The notes below the pieces were generated by a model that was not told the origin of the DNA, ran no database searches, and worked only from the letters and a program-made list of their open reading frames with translations. Positions 17,608 through 26,029 of a stretch of 64,000 nt of DNA are shown here, piece by piece. The position numbers and the translations under genes were made by a program. The stretch's first letter is position 1. The number at the start of each line of letters is the position of its first letter. This stretch comes from Phycisphaerales bacterium (GTDB lineage Bacteria > Planctomycetota > Phycisphaerae > Phycisphaerales > UBA1924). The stretch spans positions 1-64,000 of the forward strand of contig JADYYE010000046.1 in the NCBI GenBank assembly GCA_020853815.1. The letters are read 5' to 3'.

Positions 17608-17904
17608 TCACGCCGCCGACGAGCCCGCCAGGATCGCGTCGCACTTCCTGGCCAGCGCGAAGTCCTTCTTGGTGATCCCGCCCGCGTCGTGCGTTGAGAG
17701 GCTCAGCGTCACCTTGGTGTAGCGCACGAGAATGTCGGGGTGGTGCTGGTCGGCCTCGGCCTGGGCCGCCACCTTGTGAACGAACTCCATCGCCGCCATG
17801 AAGCTGGGGAACTGGTACGTCCGCTGGATCGCGCCCGACACTTCCGACCACTCGGGCAGGTCTTTGAGCGCGGTCTCGACTTGGGCGGCGGTAAGCTTCT
17901 TCAT
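17608..17904 (-). CDS. 4a-hydroxytetrahydrobiopterin dehydratase (PCD/DCoH family)
   Basis: A protein of 98 residues, the normal family length. The active-site motif is HHPDI around residue 55 (E-A-D-Q-H-H-P), with a later His in LSTHDAGG. PCD enzymes dehydrate 4a-hydroxytetrahydropterin to quinonoid dihydropterin after aromatic amino acid hydroxylation; many bacteria have PCD without such a hydroxylase, and its role there may be in molybdopterin metabolism. The ATG at 17904 is the natural start. The divergent gluQ begins 60 bases away. Confidence 0.9.
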   Translation of the reverse strand: MKKLTAAQVETALKDLPEWSEVSGAIQRTYQFPSFMAAMEFVHKVAAQAEADQHHPDILVRYTKVTLSLSTHDAGGITKKDFALARKCDAILAGSSAA

Positions 17905-17963
17905 CGCGTGCTCCACGCCCGGTCGGCCCGGGACGCGCGTCCAGTGTAGCGAGTCCCGATCCC

Positions 17964-18950
17964 GTGCAAACCCCACCGGACACCGCCGATCGCGCCCCAG
18001 ACCCACACGCCGCGGGCCCGGCGACGACGCGCCTGGCGCCCTCCCCCACCGGCGCGCTGCATCTGGGCAACGCGCGCACTTTCCTCGTCAACTGGGCCCT
18101 CGCGCGAACGCACGGCTGGCGCATCATCCTGCGCATCGAGGACATCGACGGCCCGCGCGTCAAGCCCGGCGCGATCGAGCTCACCATCGACCTGCTCCGT
18201 TGGCTCGGAATGGACTGGGATTCCGGGCCGTTGATCCAGTCGCACGACCTCGATCCATGCCGCCACGCGATGCAAAGACTCGCCGGGGAGGCGCTGGCAT
18301 ACCCGTGCGAACTGACGCGCTCGCAGATCGAGGCGGCGGCTTCCGCGCCGCAGGAAGGCGCCCACGACATCGCGTTCCCCTCGTCGCTGCGCCCCGCGCT
18401 GGTTTCACGCGAGTTCGCGAGGGCGGACGAGCTGTCGAGTTGGCGCTTCGCCACGCCGCCGGGCGTCGTCGAGTTTGACGATCTCTTCGCGGGACATCAG
18501 CGCCACGATCCCGCCAGCACGATCGGCGACTTTGTCATCTGGACCAAGCGCGAGCAGCCTTCGTATCAGCTCGCCGTCGTGGTGGACGACGCCCGCCAGG
18601 GCGTCACGCACATCGTGCGCGGCGATGACCTGCTAGATTCAGCGGCCCGCCAGATCGTCCTGCAGAAAGCCCTCGCACTGCCCACCCCCACCTACGGCCA
18701 CCTGCCGCTGGTCAAAGGCCCGGACGGACGACGCCTCGCCAAACGCCACGGCGACACGCGGCTGGACACCTTTCGCGCCCGCGGCGTGCCCGCGGAACGC
18801 GTCATCGGTTTGGTCGCGTTCTGGTGCGGGCTTGGAGCCCGCACCCCCATGAGCGTGATCGAGTTCCGCCAGCGCCTTGATTCGGGTACGATTCCCCGAA
18901 CCGAAGTGGTGTACACGCCGGAGGACGAACGATGGCTGCTCTCGAAATGA
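17964..18950 (+). CDS. gluQ: glutamyl-Q tRNA(Asp) synthetase
   Basis: A protein of 328 residues from a GTG. It is the catalytic core of a glutamyl-tRNA synthetase without the anticodon-binding domain: LAPSPTGALHLGNART carries the HIGH-like motif, LRIEDIDGPR the substrate loop, and LAKRHGD the KMSKS-like loop. Such short paralogues (YadB/GluQRS) attach glutamate to queuosine at position 34 of tRNA-Asp. The Cys zinc ligands of E. coli GluQ are mostly missing; only one Cys (YPCEL) is seen in that region. The 3' end overlaps the DUF192 gene by 19 bases. Confidence 0.88.
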   Translation: MQTPPDTADRAPDPHAAGPATTRLAPSPTGALHLGNARTFLVNWALARTHGWRIILRIEDIDGPRVKPGAIELTIDLLRWLGMDWDSGPLIQSHDLDPCRHAMQRLAGEALAYPCELTRSQIEAAASAPQEGAHDIAFPSSLRPALVSREFARADELSSWRFATPPGVVEFDDLFAGHQRHDPASTIGDFVIWTKREQPSYQLAVVVDDARQGVTHIVRGDDLLDSAARQIVLQKALALPTPTYGHLPLVKGPDGRRLAKRHGDTRLDTFRARGVPAERVIGLVAFWCGLGARTPMSVIEFRQRLDSGTIPRTEVVYTPEDERWLLSK

Positions 18951-19507
18951 CCCGCCGCTCCATGGCCCTCCTCCTGCCGAGATTTGCGATGGCGACGGCG
19001 ATGGCGACCGCGCTGGCGGGCGTGCTCACGCTTTCGGCGTGCGACGAGCCGCCCGCCGACGACGACAAATTCGCGAAGGTGACGATCAAGGACAAGGAGT
19101 TCAAGCTCGAACTCGCGCTCGACGACGAGAAGCGGTTCAAGGGACTCTCGGACCGCAAGGAGATCGCCAAGGACGGCGGGATGCTCTTCGTCTTCAAGCG
19201 CGCGGAGGAACGCGAGTTCGTCATGCGCGACTGCCCGATCCCTATCGACATCATCTTTCTGGACGGTACGGGGCGCGTCACCGCCAAGCACAAGATGAAG
19301 GTTGAAGAGCCGCGCAAGCCCGACGAGCCGGTGGACAAGATCAACCCCGCGAATGACAAGTACGAGCAGCGCCTGAAACGCTACGGGAGCAAGTACGCCG
19401 CCCAGTTCGTGGTTGAGCTGGCCGGCGACACGCTGGACACGCTGGAAGTGAAAGAGGGGGACAAGATCAAGCTCGACACGGTCGCCCTGAAGAAGCGGGC
19501 GAAGTGA
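18932..19507 (+). CDS. DUF192-family lipoprotein
   Basis: A protein of 191 residues. An N-terminal signal ends in a lipobox-like LTLSAC with the lipid Cys at 37. Residues 48-190 are a DUF192 domain, seen in GLSDRKEIAKDGGMLFVFK, a REFVMRDCPIPIDIIFLDGTGRV strand pair and FVVELAGDTLDTLEVKEGD. DUF192 proteins are small extracytoplasmic beta-barrel proteins without an agreed function. An insertion (KPDEPVDKINPANDKYEQRLKR, about residues 128-150) is longer than usual. Overlap with gluQ suggests translational coupling. Confidence 0.85.
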   Translation: MAALEMTRRSMALLLPRFAMATAMATALAGVLTLSACDEPPADDDKFAKVTIKDKEFKLELALDDEKRFKGLSDRKEIAKDGGMLFVFKRAEEREFVMRDCPIPIDIIFLDGTGRVTAKHKMKVEEPRKPDEPVDKINPANDKYEQRLKRYGSKYAAQFVVELAGDTLDTLEVKEGDKIKLDTVALKKRAK

Positions 19508-19574
19508 GCCGATAAGCCCCGGTGTCGGCGCGAGGCGCGGGTCCGAGAACCCGGCGCGCCGTGGCTGGAGGCTC

Positions 19575-20879
19575 ATGAGCTCGAGCACGTTCATTGTCGC
19601 GGTCTCGCCCTCGCTCCTGGATCGGGCGGCGTCGCGCTGGGTTGAGCCGATCACGGCCGCCTGGGCCGACGCGGAATCCCCGCGCTGCGAACTCATCACG
19701 CATGACGAGTTGCTCGCGCGGGTCGAGTTGATCCGCCCGGGCGTTGATTTCGCGGCCACGCCGCCGGTACTCCTGGCGATCGACGCGCACATGCCCGAGA
19801 TCTTCCGCGTGCTCGCGCTGCTTCGCGATCGCCTGGTGCCCGCCATCATGCTGCTGCCACGCGACGCCGCCGGCGCGCTGCGTCGCAATCGCGACGGCAC
19901 GATCGTCGACACCCTTGACGCCGACACCACCACGCTCGCGATCATGCTGCACACGCTCGGCGAGCGCCAGCAACTGCTCCACGCCGTCTCGCGCGACCTG
20001 CACCTGGCGCAGAGCTCGCAGGGCGGGCTGCGCGGCGAGATGGACAAGATCCACGAAGAGCTTCACCTCGCCGCCGCGGTCCAGCGCGAGCTTCTGCCCC
20101 GCGAGCTTCCCGAGGTTCCCGGCACGTCGTTCGGCGTGATCTACAAGCCCATGGGTTACGTCAGCGGCGATCTCTATGACGTCCGCAAGCTCGACGACCG
20201 CACCGTCGGGTTCCTGATCGCCGACGCCGTCGGGCACGGCGTGCCCGCCGCGCTGGTGACGATGGCGCTCTCCCGCTCGCTCGAAGCGCGCGAACGCCGC
20301 GGCGACGAGTGGACCGTGCTCGAGCCCGCCGAGGTGCTCAACCGCCTCAACCGCGAGTTCTGTTCGCGTCCCCACGCCGCCCAGCGATTCGCGACCGCGG
20401 TCTATGGGTGCATCGATCTTCCCACCATGCGCGTGACGCTCGCCGGCGCGGGGCATCCCCCGCCGCTGCTCTTGCGCTCCGGGCAGCGCCTGCGCCAGGA
20501 AACCGAGGGCCCGCTCCTTGGCGTCTTCGACGACGCGATCTTCGACCAGGTCTCCTTCGACCTGCGCCCGTCCGACACGCTCGTCCTCTACACCGACGGC
20601 CTGGAGACCGCGTTCCCAACGCTCGACTCGTTCACTCGCTCCACCACCAAGGCGAATCACGAGTACCTGAAGTACCTCGAAAAGATGGCGATCCACGCAC
20701 GCGAAGGACGCGCCGCCGAACTCGCGACCCACGAGCTGGCGCTCGCGCTCGACCACCACTCGGGCTCGCTCCACCAGATCGACGACATCACGGTGCTGGC
20801 GATCTCGTGCCCGGCAGAAGCCTCACACACCAAGCCCGGCACGGACGCAACGGCCAAGTCCAGCTCTCAGGCGGCATGA
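19575..20879 (+). CDS. PP2C-type (SpoIIE/RsbU) serine phosphatase
   Basis: A protein of 434 residues. Residues 1-140 form a receiver-like domain without the usual phospho-acceptor set (I see LLAIDAHMPEIF but not a complete motif). A helix and coiled-coil linker (EMDKIHEELHLAAAVQRELLP) leads to the phosphatase: GYVSGDLYDVRKL, LIADAVGHGVPAAL, GAGHPPPLLL, LYTDGLETA and DDITVLAIS give the metal-binding Asp residues. RsbU-type phosphatases dephosphorylate anti-sigma-factor antagonists. No antagonist or kinase gene is adjacent, so the target is unknown. Confidence 0.88.
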   Translation: MSSSTFIVAVSPSLLDRAASRWVEPITAAWADAESPRCELITHDELLARVELIRPGVDFAATPPVLLAIDAHMPEIFRVLALLRDRLVPAIMLLPRDAAGALRRNRDGTIVDTLDADTTTLAIMLHTLGERQQLLHAVSRDLHLAQSSQGGLRGEMDKIHEELHLAAAVQRELLPRELPEVPGTSFGVIYKPMGYVSGDLYDVRKLDDRTVGFLIADAVGHGVPAALVTMALSRSLEARERRGDEWTVLEPAEVLNRLNREFCSRPHAAQRFATAVYGCIDLPTMRVTLAGAGHPPPLLLRSGQRLRQETEGPLLGVFDDAIFDQVSFDLRPSDTLVLYTDGLETAFPTLDSFTRSTTKANHEYLKYLEKMAIHAREGRAAELATHELALALDHHSGSLHQIDDITVLAISCPAEASHTKPGTDATAKSSSQAA

Positions 20880-21228
20880 GCCATGCGATGCGCGGCGTCT
20901 CGTGCCACGGACACGTCTTCGTGTCCGTGCCCTTCCTTCTCCTCGTCATTCCCCTGCCCTTCCTCCGACTCCTCCCCGTCTTCCACATTCCTCCCTCCCC
21001 GCCTTCTTGCTCTTCTCTTCCCCTCCGCGTCCCTCCGCTCTCCTCTGATTCCTCCGCGTTCCGTCTTCTCTTCCACTTCCCTTCGAGTCCTTCGAGTTCC
21101 CTCTTCTCTCCCCCTCCGCGACCTCTGCGTCCTCTGCGTTGAATCCCCTTCAGTCTTCTCTTCCCCACTCCCGACTCCCCATTCCCCACTCCCGCTCTTC
21201 CCGGTTAGTAACCGCTTATCATCGCCTT

Positions 21229-21250
21229 GGTGCGCACCAAAGTGTCCGTC
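21229..21250. repeat. 22-bp direct repeat, copy 1
   Basis: GGTGCGCACCAAAGTGTCCG plus TC, identical to 21388-21409. The first ten bases (GGTGCGCACC) are a perfect palindrome. Similarity extends about ten bases upstream with two mismatches. Confidence 0.9.
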
Positions 21251-21387
21251 TTTTTGGCCGTTTCCCGGATTCCCGAAAAAAAATCTTCGCGCGATTTCTC
21301 CTCGCGCGCAACTCCTTCTCATTCCTTGTCTTATTTAGCGCTTTGGCGATTTGGACTTTGGCGATTTCGCGCGCGCATCACCGCCTC

Positions 21388-21409
21388 GGTGCGCACCAAA
21401 GTGTCCGTC
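21388..21409. repeat. 22-bp direct repeat, copy 2
   Basis: Identical to 21229-21250 and 159 bases away from it, in the same orientation. Confidence 0.9.
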
Positions 21410-21522
21410 CGCCCCCTCTTGTGGAGAGCGCGTGCGTACCCCGCGCCCTCACCTGGGCCAGGCCACGGGCGAGCCCGTCCGCGGCGCAACCCCGGCGTCT
21501 TTGACAAGTGAATATTCCGGCC

Positions 21523-21552
21523 TTGGGTGGCCCGGCGGTCCCCGCCGGTGTG
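21523..21552. repeat. dispersed 30-bp palindromic repeat, copy 2
   Basis: Identical to 17529-17558. In this copy flanking GGTGGC and GCCACC (about 21527-21557) can extend the hairpin. It lies 140 bases upstream of the bestrophin-like gene. Confidence 0.92.
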
Positions 21553-21691
21553 CCACCAATGTCGTCCTCGACATCGGTGCTCTCCTCCTCCTCTTCATTT
21601 GGCAATTCGGCGCTTTGCCATTTGGCGATTTCCCTCGGCGTTCCGTCCTCGCTCTCAACGCCCTCCCGCCTTGCCGGTACGATCCTCCCCC

Positions 21692-22450
21692 ATGACCGCA
21701 TTCCCGACATTCACGCTCTTCCTCCTCTGCTTCGTTCCGGTCGTCGCCTGCACATGGATCGGCGTCCGCTGGGGACGAAGAGTCGCGCCACACCTCCGAC
21801 CGGAGAGCGGCCACCTCGGCACCGTCCAGGGTGCTCTGCTCGGCCTGCTCGGCCTCATGCTCGGCTTCGCGTTCTCCAACGCCATGTCGCGCTTCACCGA
21901 GCGGCAGAGCGCCCTCTACTCCGAAGCCAACGCCATCGAGACGGCCTACGACCGCGCCGAACTCCTCCCCACGCGCGATCAGCTCCGCGCGATCCTGCGC
22001 GAGTACGCCGATCTGAGGCTCCAGTTGTTCCACACCTCCTCCGACGGGCCGCACGCCGAGATCGAAGCCAGGATCCAGGAGCGATACGACGCCGCCCTGG
22101 CCGCGTGCATGGAGGGCGTGCGAGAGGCGCCGGGGCTCGCCAACCTCGAGTTGCCGGGCGTGGAGGCGATCAACGACGAGTTCGACCGGCGCATGGCGCT
22201 GGCTCGACGCCACATGCCGATGGAGTTTGTCATCGTCATGCTCATCTGCTCGGCCATGTCCCTGGGCGCGATCGGGTACGGCGCGGGCCTGGTCGAACGC
22301 CGCTCCATGGGCGTCACCATGTGTCTGGCGGTCCTGACGGCAACGGCGCTCTTCATCACGTTCGACTTCGATCGTCCGCGCCGCGGCCTGATCCGCCTCG
22401 ACCCAGCCCCGCTGCTCGATCTGGCGCGGAAACTCAACGCCACCCGTTGA
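21692..22450 (+). CDS. bestrophin-like (DUF4239-type) membrane protein
   Basis: A protein of 252 residues. Two N-terminal hydrophobic segments (TLFLLCFVPVVACTWIGV and VQGALLGLLGLMLGFAFS) are followed by a soluble helical stretch of about 130 residues (ANAIETAYDRAELLP, then charged helices) and two C-terminal segments (EFVIVMLICSAMSLGAIGYG and GVTMCLAVLTATALFITFDF). The AFS-ER-Y-EAN-T-YDRA pattern matches DUF4239, related to bestrophin-type channels. Function is unknown. The ATG at 21692 is chosen because upstream codons fall in the repeat-rich gap. Confidence 0.78.
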   Translation: MTAFPTFTLFLLCFVPVVACTWIGVRWGRRVAPHLRPESGHLGTVQGALLGLLGLMLGFAFSNAMSRFTERQSALYSEANAIETAYDRAELLPTRDQLRAILREYADLRLQLFHTSSDGPHAEIEARIQERYDAALAACMEGVREAPGLANLELPGVEAINDEFDRRMALARRHMPMEFVIVMLICSAMSLGAIGYGAGLVERRSMGVTMCLAVLTATALFITFDFDRPRRGLIRLDPAPLLDLARKLNATR

Positions 22451-22512
22451 ACGCGACACGCGCCGGTGCGGCGCGGCTCCACCCACCGAGAGTCCACTCC
22501 CACCGTCGCCGC

Positions 22513-24312
22513 CTACCTCGTCACGATCACGCTCGGCGTCATCAGCACCACCGGCTGCTCGCGCAGCAGCAGCATCGCGTTCATGCCGTCGCGCAGCGCC
22601 GGCCACGCGTGCGGCCCCACCGCCTCCCGGATCACGCCCGCCACCGGCTCCAGCGCCGAACCCCCGCGCACCGGCGCGGAGGCAAAGCCCTTCATCGCGT
22701 CGCGGATGACTTCCTCCAGCGGCTTGGGCCCGGGAAGGTCCATCACCTCGTAGTCGGTCATCGAGAGTGAATCGGCCATGTCCGCGAGCGCGTCGGAGAG
22801 CCCGCCCACCTTGTCGGCCATCTTCAGATCAACCGCCAGCGATCCCGTGAACAAGCGTCCTTCGGCGGTCTTGGCCAGGTCGATTCCCTTGCGCCCCGCC
22901 GTCACGCGCGAGGCGAAGAGGTCATAGGTCTCCCTCATTTTGCCGCGGACGAGCTCGATCTCTTCCGGCGACCACGGCAGGGTGGAACGGAACATGGCGG
23001 CGCGCGGCCCGCGCGAGCGCGTCACGACGTTGACCTTGAGCGTGTCGTACAAACCCTGCATGGCGATCTTGCCGCCGACCACGCCGATCGAGCCCACGAT
23101 GCTGGAAGGATTGACGTAGATCTTGTCACCAGCGACGGCGCAGTAGTACCCGCCCGAGGCGGCCATCGAACCGACGCTCACCCACACGGGTTTCTTAGCG
23201 GCCAGGCGGCGCAGGCCCTGCCACATCACCTCGCTGGCGGTCGCCGAGCCGCCGGGCGAGTCGATGCGGACGATGCACCCCTTGAAGTCGTCGTCTTCGA
23301 GGATGTCCTCGATGGCGTTGCGGATGGTGCGGCTGCCGACGTTCTCGCCGCCGCCGAGGAGGCCGCCCGACGAACTCTCACCGTCGACGATCACGCCGTC
23401 GATGTGGAGCACGCCGATCGCGGGCCCGCCGGGCGACGCCTTGGGCTTCTGCGAGAGCTTCTGAAGAATCGCGAAGGGATTGTCCATCGCGAACTGCGTC
23501 GGAGCTTTCTTGATGAGCCCGCCGGACCAGGCGACCTTGCCTCCAAGCTGCTTCGAGATGTCGTCAGAGAGATCGGGAAGGTCGACGACGCTGTCAACGA
23601 GGCCCAGCGCCGCGGCCTGCTGGGCGTCGGTCATCCACGACTTTTCCATCGCCGCGTCAAGCTGCTGGTCCGACATCCTGCGTCCGCGCTTCATCTGCTC
23701 GCGCAGGTTCGCGTACTGCGAGTCCAGGAGTTGGTTGATGTTCTGGTCCCACTGCGGGCTCGGCGCGGCACGGCCCATCTGCTCCGACGCGCCCTTGTAG
23801 TCGCCCACCTGCACCATGTCGGCCTTGAGCCCCGCCCACGCCAGCGTGTCGGCGAGGAACATCTCCTCCATGAACAGCCCGGGCATCGAGAGCGGCCCGC
23901 CGGACTGCGCGATCACGCGATCGGCGTAAGACCCCAGCAACAGCTCGGCGTTGCCGTACGCCTCGCCGAAGACCATCACCCTTTTTCCCGCGGCCCGGAC
24001 GTGCCCGATCGCGGCGCCCAGCTCTTCGATCTGGGCGATGTTGAGCTCGGGGTCCTTGAGGCGCACCAGGATCGCGTCGATCCGGTCGGAGGTCGAGGCG
24101 TCGTGCAGGGCGTCGATCACCTCGCGGAGCGTCGGTTCCGAATCGCCGTCCATCAGCCAGTCGAGCGGGCCCGGACGCTCGGGCATGGAGCCGTGGATGT
24201 CGAGCGTGACGACCCGCGGCCCGGGCTTGGGCGCGTCGGCGTTCTGGGCCAGCGAGGCGGGCACGAGGCAGGACAGAGAGAGCAGGACGGCGGGCACAAG
24301 GCGGCGCTTCAT
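22513..24312 (-). CDS. sppA: signal peptide peptidase SppA, long form
   Basis: A protein of 599 residues with a signal segment (VPAVLLSLSCLVPASLA) and two tandem S49 peptidase domains, the layout of E. coli-type 67-kDa SppA. The predicted catalytic lysine is K173 in VGDYKGASEQ of the first domain and the nucleophile S386 in SMAASGGYY of the second; DSPGGSATASE near 351 is the oxyanion-side motif. SppA degrades cleaved signal peptides at the membrane. The ATG at 24312 has GGAGG six bases upstream. A 217-base gap to the next gene upstream holds nothing recognisable. Confidence 0.92.
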   Translation of the reverse strand: MKRRLVPAVLLSLSCLVPASLAQNADAPKPGPRVVTLDIHGSMPERPGPLDWLMDGDSEPTLREVIDALHDASTSDRIDAILVRLKDPELNIAQIEELGAAIGHVRAAGKRVMVFGEAYGNAELLLGSYADRVIAQSGGPLSMPGLFMEEMFLADTLAWAGLKADMVQVGDYKGASEQMGRAAPSPQWDQNINQLLDSQYANLREQMKRGRRMSDQQLDAAMEKSWMTDAQQAAALGLVDSVVDLPDLSDDISKQLGGKVAWSGGLIKKAPTQFAMDNPFAILQKLSQKPKASPGGPAIGVLHIDGVIVDGESSSGGLLGGGENVGSRTIRNAIEDILEDDDFKGCIVRIDSPGGSATASEVMWQGLRRLAAKKPVWVSVGSMAASGGYYCAVAGDKIYVNPSSIVGSIGVVGGKIAMQGLYDTLKVNVVTRSRGPRAAMFRSTLPWSPEEIELVRGKMRETYDLFASRVTAGRKGIDLAKTAEGRLFTGSLAVDLKMADKVGGLSDALADMADSLSMTDYEVMDLPGPKPLEEVIRDAMKGFASAPVRGGSALEPVAGVIREAVGPHAWPALRDGMNAMLLLREQPVVLMTPSVIVTR

Positions 24313-24529
24313 CGAATACCTCCAAGGGCGGGCGGGATCTCGGTGCGAATGGTACCTGCGATCGGGCACGCGGGATGCAAGAGCTTCGCGTGGACGGCTG
24401 GCCGCCGGAGATCGAAGGATCAGTTCGCAAGAACAAGGTTCCTGACGTGGCGTTCGCTCGCGGGCACTTTGGGGGTGCATGGGGAGACTGCCCTCGCTGG
24501 CGAGTCGGGCCGGTCAAAGGCACGTTGCG

Positions 24530-24937
24530 TTAGGCATAGCCCAGGCGATCGAGGTCATCCTCGTCGAGCCCGAACTGGTGGCCGATTTCGTGCAGGAGGG
24601 TGATGCGGATTTCCTCTTCGAGCGCCGCGCGGGCATCGGGGACATCCCAGCCTCCGACGAGATCGAGGATGCCGTCGCGGAAGAGGTGGATATCGCTGGG
24701 CATGTCGGCGGCGTCGACGGAGCGGTCGGTGTTGGGCATGCCGGTGTGCAGGCCGCAGAGGGAAAGCACCTCGTCCTCGTCGGCGGGGTCGATGCCCAGG
24801 TCCCGGAGTTGGTCGGGCGACGGGCGATCCTGGACGATGACGGGCACCTCGTCGAGCAGTTCGGCGATGTGCTCGGGGAGCGAGTCGATCACTCGCTGAA
24901 GTATCTCGTCAAACTCTCGCTGCTGGCGTGGCGTCAT
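24530..24937 (-). CDS. zincin-like metallopeptidase (PF06262 type)
   Basis: A protein of 135 residues. The zinc-binding helix is HEIGHQFGLDEDDLDRLGYA at the very C-terminus, the minigluzincin pattern of PF06262, where a short protein ends soon after the HExxH motif. The central IHLFRDGILDL and ALEEEIRITLLHE segments agree. No signal peptide is present. The substrate is unknown. It follows the zinc-ribbon membrane protein by 30 bases and may be co-transcribed with it. Confidence 0.87.
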   Translation of the reverse strand: MTPRQQREFDEILQRVIDSLPEHIAELLDEVPVIVQDRPSPDQLRDLGIDPADEDEVLSLCGLHTGMPNTDRSVDAADMPSDIHLFRDGILDLVGGWDVPDARAALEEEIRITLLHEIGHQFGLDEDDLDRLGYA

Positions 24938-24967
24938 GGTTGCGAGGGGTCAATCGGGTCATTCGGG

Positions 24968-25951
24968 TCATCCGCGGCGATCGTGGGGAGTGAACTCCGA
25001 GCCAGTACGCGGCCCGAGCACATCCCGCTCACCGATCGGCGTCGTGATGATGGCCGGCAGGATGCGTACGCCGTCGATGAATAGCCCGAGCAGGCCGAAG
25101 GTGGTCAGGAGGGAGCCGACTCCGATGAGCGCGGTGCCGGTAAGGCGGGCGATCGAACCGAGCGAGCCGATGCCCATGGTGCTGGCGAGGTGGATGAGGT
25201 CGCCGAGCATGGCAACGCCCACCGCGCCCGCGAAGCCGTAGAGGGTCTGGCGGTCGACCTTTCCGGAGCGAAGGAGCATCGACCGGGCGACGAGCAGGCG
25301 GGCGTTCGGGCGAACGCCCAGCGCGATGACGATGAGGCACGCGCCGATGGCGAGCCTCAGGAGCACTCGCGTCACCGAGACCGGCGACGCACCGAAATAC
25401 GGCGTCGGGATAGCGATGTTGAAGACGGAGACAAGACGGTGCAGCGCGATGACCATGGGGAGGTAGGCCACCACCGCGACGGCCGCGAAGAAGACTTGCC
25501 GCCCTGGGATTCCCGCGTGAGGCCGGATAAACGCGATCGAGCCGAGGCCGGAGATACCGACCAAGGTGACCGCCAACTCGCCAAGTCGGCGTGAGACACC
25601 CTCGGACACCGGCGTGGCGACGCCGAACAAGGTCGCCAAGTCCTCGGTTCGCAGCAACCAGAGGATGCAGGCGGCCAGCAGGCCCGCGGCGGCCCAGACC
25701 ACCAGCCCCAGCGCGATGGGAACGCGCCAGACAATGGGCTTCAGCTCGGCGGCGTGGGGATCGACCTTGGCAAGGAGAGTGGCGGGGATCGCCAGGCCGC
25801 ACTCAGGGCAGACGGAGCGAACGGAAAGGCCCTTGAGGTTGTAGCCGCACTTGGCGCAATGAAGATCTCCGGTCAATTCGCGCGCAATGGAATCCGGGCG
25901 CGCGTATGGATCGGACAGTTGCGCTGGATGTTCAGACCCGTCGCTGTTCAA
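24968..25951 (-). CDS. membrane protein with N-terminal zinc ribbon
   Basis: A protein of about 327 residues. The N-terminus has a zinc ribbon, CAKCGYNLKGL and CPECG with Cys at 32, 35, 48 and 51, a finger found at the start of many planctomycete membrane proteins. After it come seven or eight hydrophobic helices without charged catalytic motifs, ending in a short basic tail. The frame stays open far upstream, but that part is antisense to the MoxR gene, so the start must be near 25951, where a TTG has AAGGA eleven bases upstream; this start is a best guess. Function unknown. Confidence 0.7.
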   Translation of the reverse strand: MNSDGSEHPAQLSDPYARPDSIARELTGDLHCAKCGYNLKGLSVRSVCPECGLAIPATLLAKVDPHAAELKPIVWRVPIALGLVVWAAAGLLAACILWLLRTEDLATLFGVATPVSEGVSRRLGELAVTLVGISGLGSIAFIRPHAGIPGRQVFFAAVAVVAYLPMVIALHRLVSVFNIAIPTPYFGASPVSVTRVLLRLAIGACLIVIALGVRPNARLLVARSMLLRSGKVDRQTLYGFAGAVGVAMLGDLIHLASTMGIGSLGSIARLTGTALIGVGSLLTTFGLLGLFIDGVRILPAIITTPIGERDVLGPRTGSEFTPHDRRG

Positions 25952-26029
25952 CGGTTCGGACGTCCTTCCGCGTTGCAGGGCGGCCGTATACTCCCCGCGA
26001 GGCAGGAACAGAATACCCGAGGACGCTGG

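Larger units (their letters stand above)
20880..21691. other. 812-bp gene-free gap with pyrimidine-rich tract and repeats
   Basis: No gene is supported. About 20930-21170 the plus strand is strongly pyrimidine-rich (recurring CCTC, TTCC and CTTC), so all reading frames are low complexity. Two near copies of a GGTGCGCACC-centred repeat follow at 21229 and 21388, then copy 2 of the 30-bp palindromic repeat at 21523. Frames through this stretch lack any family similarity and are not called. Confidence 0.75.

Noticed and set aside
20883-21504. Ser/Pro-rich frames in the polypyrimidine gap
   Set aside because: Low-complexity products of biased sequence, without start signals or family similarity.
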